Shown one piece after another: positions 42,322 through 52,770 of a DNA stretch of 64,000 nt. The notes beneath the pieces are model-generated. The model saw nothing but the letters and a program-made list of their open reading frames with translations, had not been told where the DNA came from and made no database searches. The DNA comes from Xiphydria camelus (Eukaryota > Arthropoda > Insecta > Hymenoptera > Xiphydriidae), in the NCBI GenBank assembly GCA_963678675.1, contig OY783198.1, positions 16,921,276 to 16,985,275 on the forward strand. The letters are read 5' to 3'. Within the stretch, counting starts at the first letter, position 1, and each line of letters opens with the position of its first letter. A program made the translations under genes and the position numbers.

Positions 42322-43220
42322 AGTAGTTAAGCTAGGAGAGTTCTGGGTCACTCTGGGGACCCTAGACTTATCCCCGCCCACTCCTAGGGACCCTAGCCTA
42401 ACCCCGCCCCCGGAGCGCCGCCATTGGTAGCCTAACCCCGCCCCCGGAGTGCCGCCATTGGTAGCCTAACCTTACCCCCCCCCACTCGGTTACCCCCACG
42501 CCCACCTGGGGACCCTAGCCTTACCCCCACTCCTAGAGCGCCGCCATTGGTAGCCTAACCCCGCCCCCGGAGTGCCGCCATTGGTAGCCTAACCTTACCC
42601 CCCACTCGGTTACCCCCACGCCCACCTGGGGACCCTAGCCTTACCCCCACTCCTAGAGCGCCGCCATTGCTAGTCTAACCTTACCCCCACCCCCGATTAC
42701 CCCCACGCCCACCTGGGGACCCTAGCCTTACCCCCACTCCTAGAGCGCCGCCATTGCTAGTCTAACCTTACCCCCACTCCTAGAGCGCCGCCATTGCTAG
42801 TCTAACCTTACCCCCACCCCCGATTACCCCCACGCCCACCTGGGGACCCTAGCCTTACCCCCACTCCCGGAGCGCCGCCATTGCTAGCCTAAACTTACCC
42901 CCACTCCGCCCAACCGATCCACGCGAGCGATGACGTAACAAGGCGCGCGCGCGCACGCGCACGCGCACACGCGCATGCGAGCCTCACCGGTCCTCCGACC
43001 GCGAATCTCGCGGATCCCCTAGCCTTACCACCAATCCCGAGGCTCCGCCATTGCTTGTCTAACCTTAACCCCACCCCCGAGGCGCCGCCATTGCTAACCT
43101 AGCCTTACGCCACACTCGAGGCGCAGCCATTGCTACCCTAACCTTACCCCTACTCCCGGAGCAGAGCCGTTGCCCCCAACCCATCCCACCCCCACCCCGG
43201 CCCGTGCGAGCGATGACGTC
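42322..43220. repeat. Polinton left terminal inverted repeat
   Basis: About 0.9 kb, nearly identical to 47884-48785 inverted, apart from homopolymer lengths. It is built from shuffled short modules: GGGGACCCTAGCCTTACCCC, GCGCCGCCATTG and CCCCCACGCCCACCTGGGG. It includes a CG-alternating run near 42942-42980. Part of the module set is repeated once more inward to about 43390. Confidence 0.9.
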
Positions 43221-43491
43221 ATAGCCCGCGCACGCGCTCATGCAAGCCTCACCGGTCCTCCGACCTCGAATTTCGCGGATCCCCTAGCCTTACCACCAAT
43301 CCCGAGGCTCCGCCATTGCTAGTCTAACCTTAACCCCACCCCCGAGGTGCCGCCATTGCTAACCTAGCCTTACGCCACACTCGAGGACTGTGCATCAGAC
43401 CCAGGTGACTGAAGATGTAACCCTATAAATGAATGTAAATATAGGTGTGGCTGGATAAGATTACGATTCTATAAATATGAATTTGGAGGAA

Positions 43492-44409
43492 TTATTTATT
43501 TATCCAACTGTTGTGCGAATCATTGAAACCCAACCACTTTACAAATAGTCTATTTCCGCGTCTCTTGAGCACCCGCTCCACGAGGTAGATGTCGGGATGT
43601 TTGACCGCGGCGAGTTCTTCCTCGTAGAAAGCACCCTCGATGGGTTGATCCTGGTAATCCTTCAACCGGTACGTGACTGGATCGGTGCTCTTTACCCCAG
43701 CGACGGTGAATATCTCCGTTGTCCAGTTGGGTGTGTAACCCTTCTCGAAGACGTGCTTGTACTTGCTGACACGTACTTTGTCACCGAATCGGAACTTTGG
43801 CTTCTTCAGCGTTCCCGCATTATGATTCTTGTACACGCGTTGCAACAGCTCTTGTGCGTTTCGAGCGGTGACCTCGCGCGGTTTCATCCCGATGGTTCGA
43901 TGTTTGCTGTCGTTGTAGGCAGACACCAAGTCGGGTAAAATATCTGTCCACTTGTAATTTCCACGTAGACTGAATTGCATCCACATCTTGCTCTTCAGGG
44001 TGCGATTGAAACGCTCACAGATGGACGCTTTCAGGTTGCTGAAGGTCGAATACAGGTTGATGCCGTGTCACTGCATGAGAGCCTCAAACTTGGTGTTGTA
44101 GAATTCCTTGCCAGAGTCGACTTGCAGGTTCTTCGGTGTACGGCCTTGCTCGAGAACAGTTTTCATAGCGGCCGTAACGTCATTGGCATTCTTGCTCTTG
44201 GTTGGCACGGCCCAGGCAAATTTCGAAAATACATCGATAACCGTCAGCAGGAAGTGATATCCTCCGTTAGCTCTCGCGTAAGCCGACATGTCGACGAGAT
44301 CCGCTTGCCAAGTCTCGTCCAGGCCGCGAACGTCAACTCGCCGACGTGGAAAATTTCTTCGTGCAGGCTTGTGAAGTTCCGTCACCACAGCTAACTTCTC
44401 TTCGTCCAT
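43492..44409 (-). pseudogene. Polinton integrase with one premature TGA
   Basis: 44409-44068 encodes the first half of the core (ADLVDMSAYA with the first Asp, then QVDSGKEFYN with the second Asp), ending at TGA 44065-44067. The same frame continues with ICERFNRTLK (the Glu) and the open stretch 43986-43492. This holds SAYNDSKHRTIG and a C-terminal chromodomain-like block (VERVLKRRGNRLFVKWLGF). The catalytic triad is present but split by the stop. The N-terminal zinc domain is missing. A copy of the chromodomain-coding part lies at about 45951-46045. The gene end abuts the left TIR. Confidence 0.85.
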
Positions 44410-44807
44410 CGGTCCTCCAGTGCTTTCAATCTGGCGTCCAACTGGTTAATGAGTTCGGAACTGCGCAACGTCAACTCTTCAAAGCTCACGTTGTCCACAC
44501 GTTGTTTCTTCAAATTCTCCCGAAAGTTGGAATCGAGAACTTGAACGATTGCATTGACACTATCGATTTCGCTTCGCATGACCGTTGTGATCTGGTATAT
44601 GGTACGAATTTTCTGTCGTATCAGACTCTGCATGACGCTCAATGTAACTGCATCATGCTGCTGTTTGGGATGGGCGACATTGCACAGTCTCTTGTTCTCC
44701 ACGTCGTACTGCCCATCGGTAGTAAATTTGAATCCCGCACCAGCAGGTCCCGGGGGACCGCGTCCACTCCTGCTGTTCAACTGTCTTCCGAACACGTCAA
44801 TGCTCAT
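44391..44807 (-). CDS. Small Polinton protein with collagen-like start
   Basis: I choose the ATG at 44805-44807 (139 codons including the stop) because the sequence before it in the longer frame is low-quality shadow. The start MSIDVFGRQ is followed by GRGPPGPAGAGF (a Gly-Pro-Pro-type turn) and then a helical, probably coiled-coil C-terminal half with regular leucines (TYQITTVM... LDARLKALEDRW region). This combination recurs in insect Polintons beside the integrase, perhaps as a structural protein. The function is unproven. It overlaps the integrase start by 19 bases on the same strand. Confidence 0.6.
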   Translation of the reverse strand: MSIDVFGRQLNSRSGRGPPGPAGAGFKFTTDGQYDVENKRLCNVAHPKQQHDAVTLSVMQSLIRQKIRTIYQITTVMRSEIDSVNAIVQVLDSNFRENLKKQRVDNVSFEELTLRSSELINQLDARLKALEDRWTKRS

Positions 44808-44841
44808 GATGGTACTGATGAAGGAACGTCGCGCCACACCG

Positions 44842-45885
44842 CTAATAAATGATGTCGGCTTCACGCAATTCCTCGATGATGGATATGATCTCGTTGGAGT
44901 GACCAGAGTTACCGGCAGCCTGAGACGCCAGGAGCAGACGAAGGCGATCCACGAGTTCGTTGGGATCATCCCAGTACGTGTAATCCACACGTTTGCCACT
45001 CTCGGCGACCATGTATCGTGGCAGTCCCGCTCCTCCGCGTTTCGGCGACCCAGCGTGGTAACCGATAGCTCTCGCGATAATGCTGTTGAACTTGATGCTC
45101 TTGCTATCGCGTATCAGTCCACTCTCGGTATAATACTTTCTGTGCGCATTCGTCGCAAGGATGATTTTTCCATAATTCTTCAGATCATCCCGACTCACGA
45201 GGGTCTCGTCGGGCGTCTTCTTGAGCAGTAACTCGATCAGACCTCTGGTGTTAGGATAAACTACGTCACCCACGCGAATGAGATTACGTTCGAAGACTAT
45301 CGGAGAATTGCCAATCATCAACCGCCCTCCGGGGAGTTCGCGTACACCATAAGTCGTATCCTGATCTTTCTTCTGCAGCTCCCTCAAGTACTCCTGCGCC
45401 AAGTCTTCCTCTTCACCGATGAGTGTCTTGTCTCCTCCGTCACCGTCCTCCTCCTCCTCCTCCTCCTCCTCCTCCTCCTCCTCCTCCTCCTCCTCCTCCT
45501 CCTCCTCCTCCTCCTCCTCCTCCTCCTCCTCCTCCTCCTCCTCCTCCTCCTCCTCCTCCTCCTCCTCCTCCTCCTCCTCCTCCTCCTCCTCCTCAACGTC
45601 ACCCGTTATCGTCCGGAAGGATACATCGTCTTCCTCCGACAGCGGCTCCTCCTTCTCCTGCTTCGGTTCAGTCTTAACGGGTGCCACGGACCGAACCAAT
45701 TTCTCCAGGGGAGTCACCATAGGTTTGAAGACTTCACTCATCACGCGCTCGGTCCTCTCTCTGCCCATTTTTATCATTCGATGCTTTCGTCGAATCGCGT
45801 CACTGGCTTTCACGATTTGACGTAAAACGTCCTTCTCCTTGCGTATCTCACTGTGCATGTTGACGTGATCGGATGCAAGAGTCAA
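44842..45885 (-). CDS. DUF8207-like Polinton protein with long poly-Glu tract
   Basis: A 347-codon intact frame. The N-terminal basic helical region (about residues 10-60) is followed by an acidic linker with about 48 uninterrupted glutamates (encoded by 45447-45594). The conserved C-terminal region follows: GGRLMIGNSPIVF, then GLIELLLKK, and LKNYGKIILATNAHRKYY. I recognise this as the DUF8207-type domain common in arthropod Polintons. Its role is unknown, possibly virion-related. The Glu tract is far longer than I would expect and probably reflects repeat slippage. The gene is 35 bases upstream of the collagen-like frame on the same strand. Confidence 0.7.
   Translation of the reverse strand: MTLASDHVNMHSEIRKEKDVLRQIVKASDAIRRKHRMIKMGRERTERVMSEVFKPMVTPLEKLVRSVAPVKTEPKQEKEEPLSEEDDVSFRTITGDVEEEEEEEEEEEEEEEEEEEEEEEEEEEEEEEEEEEEEEEEEEEEEEEEEDGDGGDKTLIGEEEDLAQEYLRELQKKDQDTTYGVRELPGGRLMIGNSPIVFERNLIRVGDVVYPNTRGLIELLLKKTPDETLVSRDDLKNYGKIILATNAHRKYYTESGLIRDSKSIKFNSIIARAIGYHAGSPKRGGAGLPRYMVAESGKRVDYTYWDDPNELVDRLRLLLASQAAGNSGHSNEIISIIEELREADIIY
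45447..45594. repeat. Uninterrupted CTC/GAG trinucleotide run
   Basis: 148 bases of pure CCT repeat. All six frames stay open across it, giving spurious Ser, Pro and Arg frames. Confidence 0.97.
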
Positions 45886-46038
45886 CTGATCAACACTTCA
45901 ACAATCGCTGCATATTTATCAGGTTCACGAAGCAGTAAAAACCCCTTCTGATCTATTTCCGCATCTCTTGAGCACCCGCTCCACGAGGTAGACGTCGGGA
46001 TGTTTGACCGTGGCGAGTTCTTCCTCGTGGAGAACATC

Positions 46039-46251
46039 AGAGATATATCTGGGGTGTATCCTCAGAGATACATCTGGGGTGTATCCTCAGAGATACATCT
46101 GGGGTGTATCCTCAGAGATACATCTGGGGTGTATCCTCAGAGATACATCTGGGGTGTATCCTCAGAGATACATCTGCGGTGTATCCGCAGAGATACATCT
46201 GGGGTATATCCTCAGAAATATATCTTCGGTGTATCCTCAGAGATACATCTT
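46039..46251. repeat. 25-bp minisatellite
   Basis: About 8-9 copies of AGAGATACATCTGGGGTGTA plus TCCTC, with a few point differences towards the right. It follows directly after the duplicated integrase chromodomain piece (about 45951-46045). Confidence 0.93.
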
Positions 46252-46329
46252 AAAATTTTGATTGAAATCCAGGGTGTAACTGAATGATCAATCTATATAA
46301 ACGCATAACTTATAGCCCTCGCATCAGTC

Positions 46330-47226
46330 ATGACAGAACTACGATTCGACCAACAGTCTACGAGGCTGCCCGTGGTGAACTTTGATGAGCTCGCGCAACG
46401 GAGTGCCGAGAAGAAGCGGCACGGTGATATGCTGCCAAATAGCGTGCGGGCAGTGTTTTGCGGACCATCCAATTGCGGCAAGACGAACGCGCTGCTCACC
46501 CTCGTGACACACCCCGATGGACTGAGATTCGAGAACGTATACGTCTACTCGAAATCGCTCAATCAGCCCAAGTACAGGTTCCTGGAAAAAGTGCTCGATT
46601 CGGTGGACGGTGTCGAGTATCTTGCTTTCAACGAGCACGAGCAGGTGGTGTCACCGGAAGAGACGCGTCCAAACTCGATAATGATCTTCGACGACGTCGC
46701 TTGCGAGAAGCAAGACAGCATTAGAGCCTTTTTCTGCATGGGTCGACACAGGGACGTCGACTGCTTCTACCTCTGTCAGACGTATGCTCGTATTCCCAAG
46801 CATCTGGTGCGCGATAACGTCAACCTGCTGGTGCTCTTCCGGCAGGATGACATGAATCTCCGACACGTTTACGACGATCACGTGAACACGGATATGCCTT
46901 ACGCGAAGTTCAAGGACATATGCTCTGCTTGCTGGAATGCCGACAAGTACGGATTCGTTGTCATCGACAAGGACCGGGAGCTCAACGAGGGCAGATACAG
47001 GAGGGGTTTCGACTGCTTCGTGAACCTGACAAATGCGATTGTATCAAGACCCGAAAATGACTGCAGTCTTGATAAGTTAGACCATTTTCCCATATATGGA
47101 CAAAAAGGTAGATGTAGAAACTGCAAATCAGGTCAGACACAAGTATTTTGCAGAAAATGCAATGTAAGACTATGTTTTGCACTTAACAGAAACTGCTTTG
47201 CGGATTTTCATACTATATTCTCATAA
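46330..47226 (+). CDS. Polinton packaging ATPase fused to a piggyBac-like zinc ribbon
   Basis: A 298-codon intact frame. Residues about 1-235 are the FtsK/HerA-type packaging ATPase of Polintons: Walker A GPSNCGKT at 46-53, Walker B IMIFDD at about 116-121, and a CQTYARIPK sensor region. This ATPase pumps DNA into capsids in related viruses. From about residue 245 the composition changes and DHFPIYG with a CRNC...FCRKC...LCF...CFADFH pattern appears. This is the Cys/His zinc-ribbon tail of piggyBac transposases and is not part of the ATPase family. The join is in frame near 47030-47060. AT content also rises there. A piggyBac 3' fragment probably landed at the end of the gene. Confidence 0.82.
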   Translation: MTELRFDQQSTRLPVVNFDELAQRSAEKKRHGDMLPNSVRAVFCGPSNCGKTNALLTLVTHPDGLRFENVYVYSKSLNQPKYRFLEKVLDSVDGVEYLAFNEHEQVVSPEETRPNSIMIFDDVACEKQDSIRAFFCMGRHRDVDCFYLCQTYARIPKHLVRDNVNLLVLFRQDDMNLRHVYDDHVNTDMPYAKFKDICSACWNADKYGFVVIDKDRELNEGRYRRGFDCFVNLTNAIVSRPENDCSLDKLDHFPIYGQKGRCRNCKSGQTQVFCRKCNVRLCFALNRNCFADFHTIFS

Positions 47227-47227
47227 A

Positions 47228-47883
47228 ATTTATAGAGTTTATTGAGACTAATAAAAAAATGTATAAGATGAAATGCCCATCCATGGAACGGTTTTTGAGA
47301 TATTTCCGCTCAAAGTCGTCGATGTCGCATACATCACCGGGTGCCGAGAGGCAGAGGCGGTCCACGACCCATGATCAAGGATTGCATTTATTGTCGAAAA
47401 GCCTAATTTTTTTTTTAGCAATAAAGGTAAAAGAATAAAATGTTGGCTCATTATTTAAACTACGATTCCCCGATGGTAGAATAGTTAACGGAAGAAGAAG
47501 AAGAAGAAATGCTTTAATACGTAGCAGCAAGTCTGAACCTGCACGCATGACGTCACCATGATTCCGATAACATCCTCTTATTTAAGCAAAGACGTTGTGG
47601 TGGTAGAGGTGAGGTGGTGGGGGTAAACGGGTTCGTGCCTGTCGAGAAGCTATGACGTCATCGCTCAGGAATGTGACGCGCGCGGATCGGTCGAAACTGT
47701 ACAGTAGCGCGGAGCAAGTCTGAACCTGCACGCATTCCAAGGTCTGTCAACTGCGCAGTAGCGATGCTATGACGTCATCGCTCAGGAATGTGACGGGGTC
47801 GAAACTGTACAGCAGCGCGGAGCAAGTCTGAACCTATATGCATTCCAAGGTCTGTCAACTGCGCAGTAGCGACGCGATAAGGC
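47228..47883. repeat. Polinton inner region with repeated 'gtctgaacctgcacgcat' units
   Basis: No gene recognised. AAGTCTGAACC plus a short variable tail, AAGGTCTGTCAACTGCGCAG and ATGACGTCATCGCTCAGGAA recur two to three times at about 47530, 47715 and 47825. They lead into the right TIR. AATAAA occurs near 47421. Confidence 0.65.
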
Positions 47884-48785
47884 ATGACGTCATCGCTCGC
47901 ACGGGCCGGGGTGGGGGTGGGATGGGTTGGGGGCAACGGCTCTGCTCCGGGAGTAGGGGTAAGGTTAGGGTAGCAATGGCTGCGCCTCGAGTGTGGCGTA
48001 AGGCTAGGTTAGCAATGGCGGCGCCTCGGGGGTGGGGTTAAGGTTGGACAAGCAATGGCGGAGCCTCGGGATTGGTGGTAAGGCTAGGGGATCCGCGAGA
48101 TTCGCGGTCGGAGGACCGGTGAGGCTCGCATGCGCGTGTGCGCGTGCGCGTGCGCGCGCGCGCCTTGTTACGTCATCGCTCGCGTGGATCGGTTGGGCGG
48201 AGTGGGGGTAAGTTTAGGCTAGCAATGGCGGCGCTCCGGGAGTGGGGGTAAGGCTAGGGTCCCCAGGTGGGCGTGGGGGTAATCGGGGGTGGGGGTAAGG
48301 TTAGACTAGCAATGGCGGCGCTCTAGGAGTGGGGGTAAGGTTAGACTAGCAATGGCGGCGCTCTAGGAGTGGGGGTAAGGCTAGGGTCCCCAGGTGGGCG
48401 TGGGGGTAATCGGGGGTGGGGGTAAGGTTAGACTAGCAATGGCGGCGCTCTAGGAGTGGGGGTAAGGCTAGGGTCCCCAGGTGGGCGTGGGGGTAACCGA
48501 GTGGGGGGGTAAGGTTAGGCTACCAATGGCGGCACTCCGGGGGCGGGGTTAGGCTACCAATGGCGGCGCTCTAGGAGTGGGGGTAAGGCTAGGGTCCCCA
48601 GGTGGGCGTGGGGGTAACCGAGTGGGGGGGGGTAAGGTTAGGCTACCAATGGCGGCACTCCGGGGGCGGGGTTAGGCTACCAATGGCGGCGCTCCGGGGG
48701 CGGGGTTAGGCTAGGGTCCCTAGGAGTGGGCGGGGATAAGTCTAGGGTCCCCAGAGTGACCCAGAACTCTCCTAGCTTAACTACT
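47884..48785. repeat. Polinton right terminal inverted repeat
   Basis: Inverted counterpart of 42322-43220, nearly identical, with the same module order (GGGGTAAGGCTAGGGTCCCC, AATGGCGGCGCTC). The ATGACGTCAT palindrome marks the inner border. Confidence 0.9.
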
Positions 48786-51113
48786 AACCTTATCTCCTAT
48801 GCTTACATTTACTTTTCGATTTCCCGGTCGTGAGACGATTTGTCGTCTTTGTTGTTTTTCAACGTACGCAGATACATTCGGTTTTAAACAATCGAACCGG
48901 GTTCTCGGGTTCCGGTTGTACATTATATTTGCAGGACTTCTACCCGTCGTACAGTGCGGGTAGTTTCTATAATCGAAAACGAATTTACTAACTGCGTTTT
49001 CCACTTTCTCTCCCCCTTTTACAATTTTCGCTACCTTATGCTTGAATGTTTGTATAAAAGTTTCCGCAGCCCCATTCGTTGCTGGGTGATACGGAGGCGA
49101 AAAGGTATGCTCTATATTATTTACCTTGAGAAACTTGCAAAATTCTGCGCTTCTAAACTGCGGACCTCCGTCTGTCACGCAGTGAATAGGTAATCCAAAT
49201 CTTGTGAATAGAATTTTAAATTCTTTTATGAGCCTTTGCGCATCCGTATTTTTTTTGCAGTTTATTATTTCTGGCCATTTTCTGTGTGCATCTATTATAA
49301 TTAAATACATGTCACCTTCAAATTTCGCATAATCACAGTGTATGCGGCCCCACACTTTACTTGGAAATGGCCACGTCGTTAGTGGTGTTTTATTCGGAAC
49401 TTTTCTGTCTATTAAACACGTTTTACATGTATTTGCGATTTCTTCTATCGCTGAGTCTATACCCGGCCAATACACATATGAGCGCGCGAACATTTTCATT
49501 TTTACAATTCCGAAATGCGTTGCATGTAGTTCGTTCAATATTGCGAATCGCATTTTTTCTGGAATGCATGCGCGCACTCCCCAGAAGAGGCACTCTTTCT
49601 CTACACTTAGTTCGAATCTAATTTTAAAGAAAATTTTTTTTTCTTCGGTGAGATCGTTGTAATTCGGCCAGTCGCCTGTTACATGACGTATCACGTCGCT
49701 AAGAACTTTATCTTTCTTGCTTTCTGCCGCAAGCATTTTACTGTTAAAGGCAATCGATTGATTTTCGAAGAAATAAACCTGTGACGGAGTTTTACTGTAC
49801 AAGTTTGAAATATCCGTATCGTCCTCTACTGGTAGTCGCGACAATGCATCGGCGTTCGCATTTCTCTCGGATTTCACATGTTCTATTTTGTAACGGTATC
49901 CAGAGAGATAATACGCATATCGTTGCAATCTGTTGTCTGCCGTTTGCGGTATTCCTTTTCTAGGTCCTAATATTAATTCTAATGGTTTATTATCTGTACG
50001 TAACGTAATTTCCTTACCGAATACAAATTGATAGAATCGTTTAAATCCGAAGACTATTGCCATTGCTTCTTTATCAATAATTGCACGTTTTAATTCGGTC
50101 TTGGGTATTTTCTTTGACGCATACGCGATTGGCCTTTCTGAACCATCTTTATATCGGTGGGACAGAATCGCGGATAATCCGTAATCCGATGTATCACACG
50201 CGAGTAATATTTCCTCATTTGGATCGTAATGAGCTAAAAAACTCGGATTTATTAGTTCATTTTTTACCCATTTAAATGCGGTTTCGCATTCATCATCCCA
50301 CTCTTCTTTCTCTTTATTTAGTAAGTCGTAAAGTGGATTTAGCTTTACTGATCTGTTTTTCAAGAATCTGACATAAAAATTTACAAGCCCTAATAACGAT
50401 GCAAGTTCCTTTTCGTTTGTCGGTCGCGGTGCGTTTACCATTGCGTTGATTTTTGATTTTGATTTGTGCAGACCGTCTTTGTCTATTACGAACCCTAATA
50501 CATCAATACGCGATTTCATAAAGTTACATTTTTTTAAGTTTAGCCGTAAGTTGCAATCTTGCAATCTTTTACACACTATTTTTAAATTTCCCAAATGCTC
50601 TTCCTCAGTCTTTCCTGATACGTATATATTGTCTAGATATGCAATAACTCCGTCAATCCCACTCAAACACTCGTCCATTTTACGCTGTATGTCTGCCGGT
50701 GCTGGTGAGATTCCTTCGGGTATTTTTGTGTATCTATACAAGCCCTTATGTGTAATTATCGTTAACAATTCCGCGCTTTCATCGTCAACCGGAAATTGCA
50801 TATACGCATGTTTGAGATCCAATTCGGAGAAAAATTTACCTCCTTGTAGTTTTACGAAAATTTCGTCTATAGTGTGCAACGGGTATTTATCTATAAGTAG
50901 GTGCGGGTTTAACGTCAGTTTAAAATCTCCGCAAATTCGTATTTCATTGTTGCCTTTCAATACTGGCACGATAGGCGTTGCCCACTTTGATACATCCACC
51001 CGTTTTAAGTGTCCTAATTCAACTAACCTGTCTATTTCTTTTTCGAGCATTAGTCGTAATGCATATGCAGCATGTCTGCATTTTAACGCTATTGGCTGCG
51101 TATTTTCTTGCAT
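48786..51113 (-). pseudogene. Gypsy B pol: RT, RNase H, integrase (split by Polinton)
   Basis: A long open frame to the Polinton border. The RT palm carries YLDN instead of YLDD (codons GAC AAT near 50636, residue about 160), so a catalytic Asp is lost. RNase H follows (CDTSDYGLSA, then DNKPLEL and DALSRL), then an integrase HHCC zinc domain (ending CKTCLIDR) and a core with HCDYAKF, TDGGPQF and GAAETFIQ carrying the D, D, E. The last few codons before 48786 run into the Polinton; the real tail is at 42148-42321. The first ATG is not the true start: pol is entered from the gag-protease frame by a one-base shift near 51165. Confidence 0.88.
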
Positions 51114-51156
51114 GTGGATTTTAGTTGTACTCTTATTATATAATCCAGGTGAGTCG

Positions 51157-52770
51157 CTAAATAAACAACGTAGGGAAGTGTCGAGCTAGATAATCACACA
51201 AGGTCTCTTCGATTTTATTTACTGTATTTGAATCGAATTTCGGTATAGTTAAAGGCCATGCTCTGAACTGTGTAAGCCATTCTCGGCCCATTAGCGCTGG
51301 TCCTGTTCCCGGCAAAACAAAGCATTTCAATATTCTCGTCGTATTATTGAACGTGACCTCTAAATCAGTTAGTTCGCTTCTTGGTACTAATGCGTGTCCT
51401 CCATACGCTCTTAAGTCTTTTTCTGTTTCTGTGATTTTATTTTTACTGAAATATTTATTGTACGTTTTTTCAGAACTTACAGTTGCAAATGTACCTGTGT
51501 CAATCTCGAATTTAATATTTTTTCCGTTTATTTTTAATTCTACGTACATGGGTACTATCCCTGTGCTATTATTGCTTGTGTGATTAACTATTTCTTCTCT
51601 AGCTACGTTGTTATCTTTGCGCGAGTCTGTTACATTTATTTGATTGATAGAAAAAAAATTCTTTTCGTGATCTCGCGTTTCATCGCTATCTTCGTCCGTG
51701 ATTTCGTCGCTTTCTTCGTTTGCTGTTAATCTTTTTATTTCGGTTGACTTTTGCGCTACATTTTTACCGCTTTTACACGCTCTCGCTAAATGCCCTTTTT
51801 TATTGCAGTTATTGCATACATAATTTCGAAAACGACATTCGCTACTCGGGTGATTTACCTTTCCGCAGCGATAACAGCCCGGTTTGGATGATCCCGTGGA
51901 ATGTTGACTCGGCTGCTGCTGTGTGTTGTTGTAGTCGCTGGCCGCCTTCCCTTGTATACCTCTTTCTCGCTGGCCTCTGCGTTGCCATGTCCTCTGCTTG
52001 TCCCCTTGTATAACGTATACCTCGTTTCTTACACTTTTATTCTCCAGGGTATTATTCGATTTTGTAGCGTTTTTCACTGCTGCTTCTCGCGCTATCGCTA
52101 TTTCTTGCGCTTTTTTCAATGTTAATTCCTTTTCTTCAAATAACTTTATTCTGATGTCTTTATCACTGATCCCGCACACTAATTGGTCTCGAATGGCATT
52201 GTCTAATTCTGTAAAATTGCAATGAATTGACAATTTTTTTAGTCTCGCTATAAAGTCAGTAATTGACTCGTGCGATTCTTGTTTTGCTGTGTGAAAAGTA
52301 CATCGCTCCATGGCTTCCGATGGCTTCGGTTTTAGGTGTTCTGATAATACCTTCGTCAAGTCCTCGTACCTGCTGTCCTTGATTTTTGCTGGTGTGATTA
52401 GCTGCTTGAGAAGCGCATGTGGCTCTGAGGTTAATTTTGTCACTAGCGTGGCCACTTTCACTTTGTTGTCTGTTATGTTCTTGGCAATAAAGAAACACTC
52501 CAGCTTTTCCTCGAAAAGTTCCCAGTCGTCGTTTGGTTGAAATTCGAATTTCTGATTGGCCATACTGTCTTCTCCGTCTAACTCAGTTTCTACTTCTGAA
52601 TTTTCCGGCGTCGTGTAAGCTTCTTTTTTAATTGTATCTCTCAATTGTTTTCTCAAAATATCGTAGGTGTCTGTTTGTTCGATAGATTCTCCTCTTTTCT
52701 CTAACTCTGCGATAATTTCTTGTTTATTTAGTTTTTGAATCCACGCCGTTCCTTTCGGCTTTTCCTCCAT
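51157..52770 (-). CDS. Gypsy B gag-protease
   Basis: A 537-codon frame. The first 50 residues are basic and helical (KQEIIAELEKRG, SAP-like). A retrotransposon gag domain follows (WELFEEKLECFF, then AMERCTFHTAKQ), then two zinc knuckles (CYRCGKVNHPSSEC and CNNCNKKGHLARAC). The aspartic protease active site DTGT and an ALMGREWL flap-end block lie at the C-terminus. Gag and protease in one frame fit this Gypsy branch. The frame stops at TAG near 51157, and RT continues one base out of register. This could be programmed frameshifting or a mutation. Confidence 0.85.
   Translation of the reverse strand: MEEKPKGTAWIQKLNKQEIIAELEKRGESIEQTDTYDILRKQLRDTIKKEAYTTPENSEVETELDGEDSMANQKFEFQPNDDWELFEEKLECFFIAKNITDNKVKVATLVTKLTSEPHALLKQLITPAKIKDSRYEDLTKVLSEHLKPKPSEAMERCTFHTAKQESHESITDFIARLKKLSIHCNFTELDNAIRDQLVCGISDKDIRIKLFEEKELTLKKAQEIAIAREAAVKNATKSNNTLENKSVRNEVYVIQGDKQRTWQRRGQRERGIQGKAASDYNNTQQQPSQHSTGSSKPGCYRCGKVNHPSSECRFRNYVCNNCNKKGHLARACKSGKNVAQKSTEIKRLTANEESDEITDEDSDETRDHEKNFFSINQINVTDSRKDNNVAREEIVNHTSNNSTGIVPMYVELKINGKNIKFEIDTGTFATVSSEKTYNKYFSKNKITETEKDLRAYGGHALVPRSELTDLEVTFNNTTRILKCFVLPGTGPALMGREWLTQFRAWPLTIPKFDSNTVNKIEETLCDYLARHFPTLFI

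Larger units (their letters stand above)
42322..48785. mobile_element. Polinton/Maverick, internally reduced, 6.46 kb
   Basis: It begins AGTAGTTAAGC and ends with the inverse, flanked by AACCTT (42316-42321 and 48786-48791). AG...CT ends, a 6-bp duplication and long terminal inverted repeats are the Polinton signature. It keeps integrase (broken), a collagen-like small protein, a DUF8207-like protein and the packaging ATPase. DNA polymerase B, protease and capsid genes were not found, so most of a usual 15-20 kb element is missing. It inserted into Gypsy B pol. Confidence 0.92.

Noticed and set aside
42322..43390. CRISPR-like regular repeats
   Set aside because: The repeated modules are contiguous Polinton terminal-repeat modules without unique equal-length spacers, in a eukaryotic context.
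45384..45820. Poly-Arg, poly-Ser and poly-Pro frames over the CTC run
   Set aside because: Shadows of the trinucleotide run. The Glu frame on the minus strand is the one with conserved sequence on both sides.
46039..46251. CRISPR-like 25-bp repeats
   Set aside because: The copies are head-to-tail without spacers, so this is a minisatellite.
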